Positions 1-7,114 are shown, counted from the stretch's first letter. The stretch: 9,494 nucleotides of DNA from Acidobacteriaceae bacterium (GCA_003140705.1 PLKU01000547.1:7957-17450); one strand, 5' to 3'. Notes: a model not told the origin generated them from the letters alone. A program made the numbers and translations.

Positions 1-1
1 T

Positions 2-730
2 CACGGCTGGCAGTTCACGCGCGCACTGAGTGAAGTATCCGGCGCCATGTGGGTTCAATACTCGCATACGCCCTGGAACGTGACACTCCCCCTGGCTACC
101 GGATCCAAAGTCACCACCACAACTGACCCGCCGGCCGCCTACATCGTTCCGCCGCAATGGACCCACGTGATCGACGTGATCGCAGCGCACGACATCGCGC
201 TGCGCCGCACCAGTGCACCATGGACCGGGAAGGTGGAGCGCTATCGCTGCTCAGGAATGCAGTGGCAGGGACCTCCATTTGAAGGCCGCCACCCAATTTT
301 CCGCGGCGAGGCGCCTGGCGCTCAGCCCGGCCAATACGGTCAGTGCATTTTGACCAGTGAAACCATGACCTTCCCCGCGGGATCCGTCGTGGTGCCGCTC
401 AACCAGCGGCTCTCCAAAGTCGCGATTCACTGGCTGGAACCGGATGCGCCCGACTCGGCCTTGCGCTGGGGCTTCTTCGACCCGATCTTTGAGCAAAAGG
501 AATATGGCGAAGCCTACGTGCTGGAGAAGCTGGCCCGCGAAGAGATGGCCAAAGATCCCCCGCTGAAAGCCGAGTTCGAGCAACGCATCCAGTCCGATCC
601 GCGCTTTGCCGCCAGCCCCACAGCACGCCTGGAATTCTTCTACGAGCGCTCGCCATGGTTCCTGGACAACCGCGTCGGCGAGTATCCCGTGGGACGCTTG
701 CTCTCGCTTGACGGTCTGCCACTCGAATAG
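2..730 (+). CDS. M14-family zinc carboxypeptidase, C-terminal part (5' end outside window)
   Basis: The reading frame is open from the window edge (first full codon at 2) to the TAG at 728-730, giving 242 residues, so the ATG at 47 is internal rather than a start. The segment matches, from memory, the C-terminal region that follows the catalytic domain in large secreted M14 peptidases of Acidobacteriota. Recognisable blocks are the PPQWTHVIDVIAAHDIAL region, the FPAGSVVVPLNQ strand, the LRWGFFDPIFEQKEYGEAYV block, and the end with FFYERSPWF followed by YPVGRL. The zinc ligands and catalytic Glu of M14 enzymes would lie upstream of the window and cannot be checked, so activity is not shown here. 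Such enzymes remove C-terminal residues from peptides, usually outside the cytoplasm. The next gene starts 144 bases downstream, so an operon is possible but not indicated. The family call is fairly confident; substrate is unknown. Confidence 0.75.
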   Translation, partial: HGWQFTRALSEVSGAMWVQYSHTPWNVTLPLATGSKVTTTTDPPAAYIVPPQWTHVIDVIAAHDIALRRTSAPWTGKVERYRCSGMQWQGPPFEGRHPIFRGEAPGAQPGQYGQCILTSETMTFPAGSVVVPLNQRLSKVAIHWLEPDAPDSALRWGFFDPIFEQKEYGEAYVLEKLAREEMAKDPPLKAEFEQRIQSDPRFAASPTARLEFFYERSPWFLDNRVGEYPVGRLLSLDGLPLE

Positions 731-874
731 CCAGCCGCCGTTTCAAGGAAAAGGCCGCGCCAACTTCCCTGACACGTGAAACTATTTCGCACCGGCCCCA
801 GTTTTCGATTGCAGAATTTCCCGTTTCGCCGTACCTTTTGTCCGAGCTTCCATCTCAATCCCGGAGTGTCCTCT

Positions 875-1192
875 ATGCACTTTCTCGCGCTACTCCTGCA
901 GGACCAGCCCGACACGACCGCGGGCTTGCATGTACTCATGGCCATGCTTGCGATCATGCCCATCATCATCCTGGTGGTGGTCGCAATCGTCATTGTGCCT
1001 TTTTGGTTCATTTGCAAAAAGGCTGGCTATTCTCCCTGGCTCTCAATGCTGTGCCTGATTCCATCAATAGGCATGCTCGTTTTGCTTTACGTGCTGGCCT
1101 TTGGGGAATGGAAGGTCGTGCCCGCGTCGCAGCAAGCCTGGACGCCGACACCATACCCCCCACAGCCGCCCACAATCCCTCCCCAGGTGTGA
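875..1192 (+). CDS. Small two-helix membrane protein with proline-rich tail, function unknown
   Basis: The protein has 105 residues. I chose the ATG at 875 because GGAG at 863-866 sits eight bases upstream; an ATG 99 bases earlier in frame (776) lacks this and would add a basic, non-hydrophobic extension. Residues about 19-47 form a long hydrophobic segment and about 55-77 a second one, joined by a short loop containing KKAGYSPW. The tail (about 90-104) is rich in proline, with TPTPYPPQPP. The loop plus second helix (KAGYSPWLSML, then a helix ending near FGEWKV) resembles a pattern in many short uncharacterised bacterial inner-membrane proteins, but I cannot name a family. The N-terminus is not a clear cleavable signal. 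A very weak promoter-like pair (TTGCAG, 17 bases, TACCTT) lies at 809-837. No function can be inferred from the neighbours. Confidence 0.7.
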   Translation: MHFLALLLQDQPDTTAGLHVLMAMLAIMPIIILVVVAIVIVPFWFICKKAGYSPWLSMLCLIPSIGMLVLLYVLAFGEWKVVPASQQAWTPTPYPPQPPTIPPQV

Positions 1193-1212
1193 CCCGGGAC
1201 ATGGCTTGAATG

Positions 1213-1276
1213 GAGGGAGCGAATGCTAGCATCGTGAATGGGAAGTTACCTCAACGATGCCTGATTCAGCTCCCTC
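1213..1276 (+). other. 64-nt interrupted hairpin downstream of the small membrane-protein gene
   Basis: Three nested complementary blocks build one long stem: GAGGGAGC (1213-1220) with GCTCCCTC (1269-1276), GAAT (1221-1224) with ATTC (1264-1267), and GCATCGT (1229-1235) with ACGATGC (1254-1260). That is 19 base pairs with one bulged A, one small internal loop and an 18-nt apical loop. It begins 21 bases after the preceding stop codon. No run of T follows, so it is not a classical intrinsic terminator. It could be a 3' stabilising structure, a rho-independent end of an unusual type, or a palindromic repeat unit. The pairing is seen directly; the role is unknown. Confidence 0.5.
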
Positions 1277-1355
1277 GATAGCCACGACTCAACGCGTCCG
1301 TTTCGCCTCTTCTCCCACCGGCTATCGGCACGTAGGCGGCGTCCCCACATCCCTC

Positions 1356-1382
1356 TTCAACTGGCTTTTTGCCCGCTATACT
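1356..1382 (+). promoter_or_regulatory. Candidate promoter upstream of glnS
   Basis: A good -10 hexamer, TATACT, lies at 1377-1382. The best -35 candidates (TTCAAC at 1356-1361 with a 15-base spacer, or nearby variants) are poor. If used, transcription would start near 1389 and leave a glnS leader of about 170 nt. This is a pattern match only. Confidence 0.35.
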
Positions 1383-1423
1383 GCCGTGACCTCCGTGCGG
1401 CCCAATGATGGCGCGGATTTCGA

Positions 1424-1457
1424 GCGGCCGTCTCATGCCACGGCCAGCCACGGCCGC
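1424..1457 (+). promoter_or_regulatory. Mutually exclusive inverted repeats in the glnS leader
   Basis: GCGGCCGT (1424-1431) can pair perfectly with ACGGCCGC (1450-1457) over 8 bp. Its inner part GGCCGT (1426-1431) can instead pair with ACGGCC at 1440-1445 over 6 bp. The two partners arise from a tandem repeat of CCACGGCC (1438-1445 and 1448-1455). The stretch lies between the candidate promoter and the glnS start, so alternative folding of the leader RNA is possible. No T-box consensus, terminator T-run or glutamine-rich leader peptide was found, and regulation remains speculative. Confidence 0.3.
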
Positions 1458-1560
1458 GAGCTCTGCCACGCCCGCATCAATCAGGCCGATTTCCACTTCC
1501 ATTTTTCAATTGAGTTCATTCCCCGTACATAAGGAATCACAGCCCCAAGGAAACGCAATC

Positions 1561-3297
1561 ATGACCAACTCGAATCCGAAAAGCCAAGACACTCGAAATC
1601 AGGACGCTCCAACTTCTGACGCTCGCCCCTCGACCAACTTCCTCCACGATCTCATCGCCGAGGATGTGCGCACCAGAAAGTACGGCGACGCTTTAATCCA
1701 GACCCGCTTTCCCCCCGAGCCGAATGGCTACCTCCATATCGGCCACGCCAAGGCCATCTGCATCGACTTCGGCCTCGCCGACGAGTTCGGCGGCAAAACC
1801 AACCTGCGCTTCGACGACACCAACCCTGAAAAAGAAGAGCAGGAGTACGTCGATTCGATTCAAGAAGACGTACGCTGGCTCGGCTTCCAGTGGGAGCGCC
1901 TCTGCTACGCCTCTGACTACTTTCCGCAGCTCTATGAGTGGGCCTTGCAACTCGTCAGGGCCGGCAAGGCCTACGTCGACGACCTCTCCGCCGATGAGAT
2001 CCGCCTGCACCGCGGCACCCTCACTGAGCCCGGCAAAGACAGTCCTTATCGAAATAGATCGATCGAAGAGAATCTTGACCTCTTCGTCCGCATGAAGAAT
2101 GGCGAGTTCCCCGACGGCAGCCGCGTCCTGAGAGCTAAGATCGACATGGCCTCGCCCAACCTGAACATGCGCGATCCGGTCATGTACCGCATCCTCCACG
2201 CCACGCACCACCGCACCGGCGATGATTGGTGCATTTATCCCATGTACGACTACGCCCACGGCCAGTCTGATTCGCTTGAGTGCGTCACCCACTCAATGTG
2301 CACCCTCGAGTTCACTGACCACCAGCCACTCTATCGCTGGTATATCGAGCAGTTGGGCATCTTCCCCTCGCAACAAATTGAGTTTGATCGTCTCAACATC
2401 ACGTACACCTTGCTCTCCAAACGTAAGCTGTTGCAGCTCGTAAGTGAAAAGCGCGTGAGCGCCTGGGACGATCCTCGAATGCCCACTCTCTCCGGCCTCC
2501 GCCGCCGCGGCTTTACCCCTGAAGCCATCCGCGCCTTCGTCGCCGCCGCCGGCGTCTCGCGCACCAATGGCGTCGTCGACTTCGAAATGCTCGAACACTT
2601 TCAGCGTGACGACCTCAACCGGCGCGCCAGCCGCGCCATGGCCGTCCTGCATCCACTCAAGCTGGTCATCGACAACTACCCGGAAGGCGAACAGGAGTTC
2701 GTCGAGGTTGCCAACAACCCCGAGGACGCTTCCGCCGGCACTCGCCAGGTGCCCTTTTCACGCGAAATCTACATCGAACAGGATGACTTCCGCGAGGTTC
2801 CTCCGCCGAAGTATTACCGCCTGTCTCCTGGCAAGGAGGTCCGCCTGCGCAACGCGTACTTCATCACCGCGCAGGAGGTGGTGAAAGACGCGGCCGGCAA
2901 CATCGTCGAAGTCCACTGCACGTACGATCCGGCCAGCCGCGGCGGCAACTCGCCCGACGGCCGCAAGGTCAAGTCCACCATGCACTGGGTCTCGGCAGCG
3001 CACGCCATCTCCGCCGAAATCCGTCTCTACGACAAGCTTTTTCTCAAGCCCGATCCGACCGACGTCGAGGGAGGCCGGGATGTCCTCGACAACCTCAACC
3101 CCAACTCCTTCGAGATCCTCACCAGCGCCAGGCTTGAGCCTTCGCTTGCCAACGCCCGAGTCGGCGACCGCTTCCAGTTCGAACGCGTCGGCTACTTCTG
3201 CGTCGATACCGGCTCTGCGGCGGGCAACCTGGTCTTCAACCGCACCCTCCCGCTCAAAGACTCCTGGGCCAAGATCGAAAAGAGATCTGGCATCTAG
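1561..3297 (+). CDS. glnS: Glutaminyl-tRNA synthetase
   Basis: This class I aminoacyl-tRNA synthetase charges tRNA-Gln with glutamine in the cytoplasm using ATP. The protein has 578 residues, against about 554 for the E. coli enzyme; the difference is mainly a polar N-terminal extension of about 25 residues. The first ATP-binding signature, [15 protein letters not shown], places HIGH at residues 59-62. The second is LSKRK at 285-289, in the context YTLLSKRKL, where E. coli has MSKRK. The following block [20 protein letters not shown] is typical of GlnRS. The C-terminal third (about 360-560) corresponds to the two anticodon-binding beta-barrels. The ATG at 1561 is preceded by AAGGAAA at 1547-1553. 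The frame stays open back to 1405, but that extension is low-complexity and has no family counterpart. A dedicated GlnRS means tRNA-Gln need not be made only through the Glu-tRNA-Gln amidotransferase route. Confidence 0.97.
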   Translation: MTNSNPKSQDTRNQDAPTSDARPSTNFLHDLIAEDVRTRKYGDALIQTRFPPEPNGYLHIGHAKAICIDFGLADEFGGKTNLRFDDTNPEKEEQEYVDSIQEDVRWLGFQWERLCYASDYFPQLYEWALQLVRAGKAYVDDLSADEIRLHRGTLTEPGKDSPYRNRSIEENLDLFVRMKNGEFPDGSRVLRAKIDMASPNLNMRDPVMYRILHATHHRTGDDWCIYPMYDYAHGQSDSLECVTHSMCTLEFTDHQPLYRWYIEQLGIFPSQQIEFDRLNITYTLLSKRKLLQLVSEKRVSAWDDPRMPTLSGLRRRGFTPEAIRAFVAAAGVSRTNGVVDFEMLEHFQRDDLNRRASRAMAVLHPLKLVIDNYPEGEQEFVEVANNPEDASAGTRQVPFSREIYIEQDDFREVPPPKYYRLSPGKEVRLRNAYFITAQEVVKDAAGNIVEVHCTYDPASRGGNSPDGRKVKSTMHWVSAAHAISAEIRLYDKLFLKPDPTDVEGGRDVLDNLNPNSFEILTSARLEPSLANARVGDRFQFERVGYFCVDTGSAAGNLVFNRTLPLKDSWAKIEKRSGI

Positions 3298-3916
3298 TCA
3301 AGGTGCCATCATTGACGCAGTCTCATCGCGTTAAGAGTCGGAGGCCACGCATCTGCTGAAGTTCGCCGAGATTGTTCCGGCGAATTGTGCCTTGGGCGCC
3401 GGAGGCAAACGGAGCGGAAGGTCGGTAATGCCAGAGAATCACAATTTCATTGGTTCTGTGCAATTCAGGAGCTAAGTTGTTGATTCAGTTTTGGTTCATT
3501 GGCTCCACAGGTTTACAGCTCCAAATTTGCGGTGTGTGACCGGCTCGCATGGATTTCAGCATAAGTATTTCTTTTTAAATCACTTGCATGGAATACTCTG
3601 CCACCAAATGTAGGCTTTTAACTGGACGTTTTTTGTGAAAAGCTGTGGTTTCGGAGATCGGAAGCCCAGCCTTTGGATCGACGGCGGCGAACGCTGGCGC
3701 GGTTTTGGCGATGCTGTTCGTCATTTCGCAGTTCGGCCGTGATTCGCGGGACACCCCGACATCCAGGACTGGTGGCGCTGGTGGCTTCTAGGCTCTCCAC
3801 TTTGATTGTGAGCCGAATGCAGGAAATCATATGCAAACTTTCAGACAAATTCTTCCTACCGGGGAGCCGCTGCACAAGGCGTACCTACCGAAATTCATCT
3901 TCCTGATTTTGCTTTT
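3298..3916. other. 619-base convergent intergenic region with no supported gene
   Basis: This stretch lies between the 3' ends of glnS (+) and the DsbD-alpha-like gene (-). I see no ORF with a credible start, ribosome binding site or recognisable protein. The short frames at 3618-3875 (-) and 3673-3906 (+) are low-complexity, arginine- and serine-rich, and overlap each other. About 3480-3650 is clearly more AT-rich than the neighbouring genes. It contains small inverted repeats: AGTATT/AATACT around a 24-nt loop near 3565-3600, and GCTTTT (3614-3619) with AAAAGC (3638-3643). A GC-rich part (about 3660-3780) follows. It may hold decayed or repeated DNA; nothing in the sequence decides this. 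Confidence 0.5.
3360..3386 (+). terminator. Hairpin downstream of glnS, possible terminator
   Basis: TTCGCCG (3362-3368) pairs perfectly with CGGCGAA (3378-3384) around a 9-nt loop. The stem can be extended by a G-T and an A-T pair to 3360/3386. It starts 63 bases after the glnS stop. No T-run follows, so intrinsic termination is uncertain. Confidence 0.3.
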
Positions 3917-4417
3917 TCACTTCCCAATCACGTCGATTGCCACCGGAATCGTCTTTGGCGGCATGCAGGCGTTTTTGTCGCAGGCCTGGTAGCGGAGTTT
4001 CGCTTCGACAAGATGATTGCCGGCCGTGGCCACGATCCGCGCCTGAATCGTGAATGCAGTGGTGTACACGCTGAGCTCGGTGGTGGGGTCGAGCGGCAAC
4101 ACAAACTCCTCACCGGCCGGGTAGGTGGCCTTGCTCAGCCGGACACCAGCGTCATCTGGAAATGAGAACGTGGTCGGAATCAGAAACTCATCTTTGGGCG
4201 TGTGCGAATTGATGTGCAGCCCCGGCGCAATGCGAAAGTGTAGCGTCACATCGCTTGCCTTGCCTGCGGGCACTGTAACCTGCTCCGGAAACAGATATTC
4301 GACGGTCGCGCCTTTCAGGATCGATCGCTCAGGCAGGTCGCTCTGCGCAGCGGCAAACATGCTCGCGATCCCCAACAACAAGGGGGCAATGCCAAGTTGT
4401 TTTTTCATCCGATTCAT
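3917..4417 (-). CDS. Secreted stand-alone DsbD N-terminal (DsbD-alpha-like) domain protein
   Basis: The protein has 166 residues. A basic N-terminus, hydrophobic core and small residues at FAAAQS (about 4-26) look like a Sec signal peptide, so the mature domain should act outside the inner membrane. The rest fits the periplasmic N-terminal domain of DsbD (thiol:disulfide interchange protein). It has an immunoglobulin-like beta pattern with LHINSHTP near 68-74 and the diagnostic end YQACDKNACMPPKTIPV, with cysteines at 146 and 151. E. coli DsbD uses a C-x5-C pair in the same place; C-x4-C variants are familiar in this domain family. The transmembrane DsbD-beta and C-terminal thioredoxin domains are absent, so it would need a partner for electrons. 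It lies 51 bases downstream of the TlpA-like gene on the same strand, probably in one transcript. The start could be Met1 (4417) or Met4 (4408); neither has a good ribosome binding site. Confidence 0.85.
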   Translation of the reverse strand: MNRMKKQLGIAPLLLGIASMFAAAQSDLPERSILKGATVEYLFPEQVTVPAGKASDVTLHFRIAPGLHINSHTPKDEFLIPTTFSFPDDAGVRLSKATYPAGEEFVLPLDPTTELSVYTTAFTIQARIVATAGNHLVEAKLRYQACDKNACMPPKTIPVAIDVIGK

Positions 4418-4468
4418 CGATCCCGGCCCACTTGTTTGTAGCTCGGAGCCCGAAGCTAGAAGCTTCCC

Positions 4469-5098
4469 TTACTCTCCCAGCGCCTTCTTGATGTTGGCTT
4501 CGATATCCGCTCTCGAGGTCAGCCCGAGTTGTGCCGCCACAACCGTCCCGTTGCGATCGACAAAGAACGACGTGGGCATCTCGTCCAGCCCGCCGTAGGG
4601 TGTGCTCAATGTGGCTCCATCGATCAGCACAGGGTAGGAGATTTTTAGCTGCTGTGCGGAACGGGCGATGTCCTTCCTCTCGTCGCTGAGCTTTTGCTTG
4701 TCGTCGCGATCGAGGTCGTCTGTCGACACGCCTAAGATCTCAAACCCATGCGACGCGTATTGGCTGCGCAGCTCGACCAGCCAGGGCGTCTCGATTTTGC
4801 ACGGGCCGCACCACGTAGCCCAGAAGTTGATCAGCACGGCTTTGCCCTTGTAACTGGCCAGCGAGACCTTGTTGCCGCTCAGGTCTTCAAGCGTGAACGT
4901 GGGCGCGGGCTTGCCCTTGAGCGGGGAAACATACTGCGGCATGCCGCCAGCTGTGTCGGGCACCAACTCGGCCTGGGCCGTCGCGGCCGACACCTTCTCG
5001 GCGGCCTGTTGGCGGTACTCCCAGTTGGCCCAGCCAGCCCAGGCAAAGGCAGCCAGAATGAACAAGACAATGGTGATGACAATGGAATTGCGCTTCAC
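4469..5098 (-). CDS. Membrane-anchored TlpA/ResA-type thiol-disulfide oxidoreductase
   Basis: The 209-residue protein has one N-terminal hydrophobic helix (about 5-24) without an obvious cleavage site, followed by a linker and a thioredoxin-fold domain (about 62-207) expected on the outer face of the inner membrane. The active site is NFWATWCGPCKIE, with cysteines 97 and 100, and the conserved cis-proline is Pro175 in MPTSFFVD. The insertion between strands (LGVSTDDLDRDD and on) is typical of TlpA, ResA and CcmG proteins, which reduce specific envelope disulfides, often of apocytochrome c. I chose GTG at 5098 because GAGAGG lies nine bases upstream and because a candidate -10 box sits between it and the other in-frame GTG (5149). 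The DsbD-alpha-like gene follows on the same strand, so the pair may exchange electrons. The exact substrate cannot be told from sequence. Confidence 0.9.
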   Translation of the reverse strand: MKRNSIVITIVLFILAAFAWAGWANWEYRQQAAEKVSAATAQAELVPDTAGGMPQYVSPLKGKPAPTFTLEDLSGNKVSLASYKGKAVLINFWATWCGPCKIETPWLVELRSQYASHGFEILGVSTDDLDRDDKQKLSDERKDIARSAQQLKISYPVLIDGATLSTPYGGLDEMPTSFFVDRNGTVVAAQLGLTSRADIEANIKKALGE

Positions 5099-5119
5099 GG
5101 GGATTTGCCTCTCACATCC

Positions 5120-5125
5120 ATTGTA
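5120..5125 (-). promoter_or_regulatory. Candidate -10 box for the tlpA-like operon
   Basis: On the minus strand TACAAT lies 21 bases upstream of the GTG at 5098. No convincing -35 hexamer is seen 16-18 bases further up (TGTCGC or GTGTCG are the best). If it is used, the leader is short and the GTG at 5149 would not be transcribed, supporting the 5098 start. Confidence 0.35.
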
Positions 5126-5177
5126 CGAAAGCCGCGGGCGCAGCGACACCGCCGAAAACTGTTAACATCAGAAACCG

Positions 5178-6185
5178 ATGAGCCAGTCGAGTCAGCGCAA
5201 TCCTGAACCAGGTTCCGTCGGGCCGGCCGGGCTGGTGCGTACGGAAGCGGCGGCGCTTGAGGCACTTGCCTCGCGGCTTGAAGGCCCGATGGCCGAACCC
5301 TTCGATCGGGCAGTTGAGTTGATCCTGCTCTGCGGCCAGGGCAATGGCCGCGTGGTCGTAACGGGGATGGGCAAGAGCGGCATCATCGCGCAAAAGATAG
5401 CCGCCACGCTGAGTTCCACCGGCTCGCCTGCCTTGTTTCTCCATCCCGCTGAAGCTGTTCACGGCGACCTGGGCGTTTTGCTCACCGGCGATGTGGTGGT
5501 TGCCCTCTCTGCCAGCGGAGAGACAGAAGAGATTCTGCGCCTGCTGGCCACGCTCAAGCGCAAGGGCGACGCGCTGGTGAGCTTCACATGCAATCTGAAC
5601 TCGACGCTCGCCGAGGCCAGCGATGTAGCTCTCAACTGCGGCGTTGAACGCGAAGCCTGCGGGCTGAATCTCGCCCCCACCGCCTCGACCACTACGATGT
5701 TGGCGCTGGGCGACGCGCTGGCGATTGCCGTCAGCCTGCGCAAAGGCTTCCGCGTTGAGGATTTTGCCGAGCTGCATCCTGGCGGCAAGCTGGGCAAGCG
5801 GCTGGCCAAAGTCGGCGACCTGATGCACTCCGGCGAGGCTGTCCCAGTTGTCGCGCCCACCACCCCGATGACCGATGTGATCTACGAAATGTCATCGAAG
5901 AAGCTTGGAATTGCAACGGTGCAAGACAAGGGCAAATTGTGTGGCGTTATCAGTGACGGCGACTTGAGGAGACTGCTCGAGCGAGAAGGCGGCGCCGCCT
6001 TGAGCCGAACGGCCGGGGAGGCAATGAATGCGCATCCCCGCACCATCGCAGCATCGGAGCTGGCAGCCACCGCTCTCGCCATCCTTGAAGAACGCAAAAT
6101 CACGTCGCTGATCGTGATCGACGGCAACCAAATCGTCGAAGGTGTGGTGCACCTGCACGATCTCTGGGGCGTCGAGCTGATTTGA
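5178..6185 (+). CDS. kdsD: D-arabinose-5-phosphate isomerase (KdsD/KpsF/GutQ family)
   Basis: The enzyme converts D-ribulose 5-phosphate to D-arabinose 5-phosphate, the first committed step to Kdo of lipopolysaccharide, in the cytoplasm. It has 335 residues (E. coli KdsD 328). An N-terminal SIS sugar-isomerase domain (about 35-190) carries GMGKSG, the STGSPALFLHP segment, HGDLG and SASGETEE. Two CBS domains follow (about 211-270 and 275-333), ending in GVVHLHDLWG. Aligning by eye with E. coli KdsD, all four catalytic residues are kept: Lys66, Glu118, Glu159 and His200 (E. coli K59, E111, E152, H193). The ATG at 5178 is the only reasonable start because an in-frame TAA lies at 5163-5165; its ribosome binding site is weak. 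It is divergent from the tlpA-like gene with 79 bases between start codons. No other Kdo gene is in the window. Confidence 0.95.
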   Translation: MSQSSQRNPEPGSVGPAGLVRTEAAALEALASRLEGPMAEPFDRAVELILLCGQGNGRVVVTGMGKSGIIAQKIAATLSSTGSPALFLHPAEAVHGDLGVLLTGDVVVALSASGETEEILRLLATLKRKGDALVSFTCNLNSTLAEASDVALNCGVEREACGLNLAPTASTTTMLALGDALAIAVSLRKGFRVEDFAELHPGGKLGKRLAKVGDLMHSGEAVPVVAPTTPMTDVIYEMSSKKLGIATVQDKGKLCGVISDGDLRRLLEREGGAALSRTAGEAMNAHPRTIAASELAATALAILEERKITSLIVIDGNQIVEGVVHLHDLWGVELI

Positions 6186-6234
6186 AGCCAACGGTCAGGG
6201 TTCAGGGAGCGGAAGACGGGCTGGTTGAGCTTCC

Positions 6235-6279
6235 TGCCTTCCCAGGCCCTCCGCCGAGGGGGACGGGACCCCCTAGGCA
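6235..6279. terminator. GC-rich inverted repeats between convergent genes
   Basis: The 100 bases between the kdsD stop and the end of the convergent broken gene hold several competing stems. AGGGGG (6257-6262) pairs with CCCCCT (6269-6274) around a 6-nt loop, CCCTC (6247-6251) with GAGGG (6256-6260), and TGCCT (6235-6239) with AGGCA (6275-6279) as an outer clamp. No T-run follows on either strand. A bidirectional transcription end is plausible from position but not proven. Confidence 0.3.
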
Positions 6280-6550
6280 CCCGGCTCACTCAATCAGGAA
6301 CCATCGTTTCAGAAAGCCGTCAAATTCCTTCCAATGGGTGGCTGTGACAGGGTAAACCGGTTTATGAAAAGGCTCCGGCGCGTAGTCGAGACGCTCGATT
6401 CCCCTGGCAGCGTTTTTGTCGAGCCTGAAGATCATGAACCGTTGAATCCTGGGAAAGCGGCCGGTGTCGCCTTCTCTGACTTTCATTGAGCGCAACATCT
6501 CCTGCGAGGGCGTCTCTGTTCCAGTCCAATCAAGCACTTCGCAGATAGGG

Positions 6551-6558
6551 GAAATTCC
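6551..6558. repeat. Target-site duplication, left copy
   Basis: GAAATTCC directly abuts the left inverted repeat. It is identical to the 8 bases at 7131-7138 on the other side of the element. Confidence 0.85.
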
Positions 6559-6574
6559 GGTAGTGGTGCAGTTT
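6559..6574 (+). repeat. Left terminal inverted repeat of the 572-bp element
   Basis: GGTAGTGGTGCAGTTT. Its reverse complement matches the right end at 15 of 16 positions; the only difference is at the eighth base (G here, A in the other copy). Confidence 0.85.
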
Positions 6575-6579
6575 GAGAT

Positions 6580-6768
6580 TTAGTCCAGTCTGTTCTTGGT
6601 GAACAGGGTTTGAATCTCATCGTTTTTGCGGTGCCGACGAAAGCGAGATAATTTGAGGCCAACAAACAGGCCAAGTATGCCAAGCCCACCAGCGCAGATT
6701 GCAGCCGCCAATATTTCAAAGATGCGAATCATACCCGTCATGCTATTCTTTCGAGCAATATTCGACAT
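6580..6768 (-). CDS. Small single-helix membrane protein carried by the insertion element, unknown
   Basis: From the ATG at 6768 the product is 62 residues; ATGs at 6741 and 6732 would give 53 or 50. A hydrophobic, glycine-rich segment (FEILAAAICAGGLGILGLFV) is followed by a strongly basic stretch, LSRFRRHRKND, then a polar tail ending KNRLD. This predicts a single membrane helix with a cytoplasmic basic C-terminus. No start has a good ribosome binding site, and the frame is open further upstream without a start, so the true 5' end is unsure. The stop at 6580-6582 lies only 5 bases inside the left inverted repeat. It follows the zinc-finger-like ORF on the same strand by 62 bases. I do not recognise a family; it may be a real cargo gene or a chance ORF. 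Confidence 0.4.
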   Translation of the reverse strand: MSNIARKNSMTGMIRIFEILAAAICAGGLGILGLFVGLKLSRFRRHRKNDEIQTLFTKNRLD

Positions 6769-6830
6769 ACTCAAGAGAAAGTATTTGGGGGCGGTGCCTG
6801 ATCCATTTCGGCCTGAACAGTTACTCCTCC

Positions 6831-7064
6831 CTACCGTTCCGTAGCCTCTTTGACGATCCGCGCAGCCGCCTGGTTCACATCTTCGCGTGGGTGCTTCTGC
6901 TTTTTATGGAGATCAAACTGCGCCTTAAACCACTTGCGATTCTCTTCTTTCGACGTGATCCTCGGTTCTCCCTGCGGCATTTCCTCACTACATGCGAAGC
7001 ACTTCGCGGAGACTGGAAAATTATTCGCGTCATAGACGATTTTGAGCGTGGGTCGGTTTGCCAT
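6831..7064 (-). CDS. 77-aa zinc-finger-like protein carried by the insertion element
   Basis: The protein starts MANRPTLKIVYD at the ATG at 7064; a TTG two codons upstream is a less likely start. Cysteines in KCFACSEEMP (residues 22 and 25) and histidines in FDLHKKQKH (53 and 58) give C-x2-C-x27-H-x4-H, a spacing that could bind one zinc ion. The C-terminal third (REDVNQAAARIVKEATE) looks like an amphipathic helix. Amino-acid composition and absence of low-complexity sequence support a real gene, and I have an impression of similar short proteins in Acidobacteriota, which I cannot verify here. It is the first ORF inside the right end of the element and lies 50 bases from the inverted repeat. 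A DNA- or RNA-binding role is possible but only inferred from the metal-ligand pattern. Confidence 0.65.
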   Translation of the reverse strand: MANRPTLKIVYDANNFPVSAKCFACSEEMPQGEPRITSKEENRKWFKAQFDLHKKQKHPREDVNQAAARIVKEATER

Positions 7065-7114
7065 TCTCAAAGTCTACGCCGGACCTTACCCCACTGCTAG
7101 ACCTGTGGAAAACC

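Noticed and set aside
1320..1400. Possible T-box riboswitch ahead of glnS (GGCGGCGTCCCC and a T-run at 1366-1370)
   Set aside because: The conserved T-box core is absent, and the T-run precedes the candidate -10 box rather than following a terminator stem.
1405..1560. In-frame N-terminal extension of glnS from an ATG at 1405
   Set aside because: It would add 52 low-complexity Ser/Thr/Pro/Arg-rich residues with no GlnRS counterpart. The ATG at 1561 has a good ribosome binding site and gives a normal length.
3618..3906. Overlapping ORFs on both strands in the glnS downstream region (85 and 77 aa)
   Set aside because: Both are Arg/Ser-rich, lack a credible ribosome binding site, and resemble no protein I recognise. 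The minus one begins with GTG and the two overlap.
6483..6719. 78-aa minus-strand ORF crossing the left end of the insertion element
   Set aside because: It runs across the element boundary in a frame different from both the split gene and the cargo ORF, so it is a chance frame.
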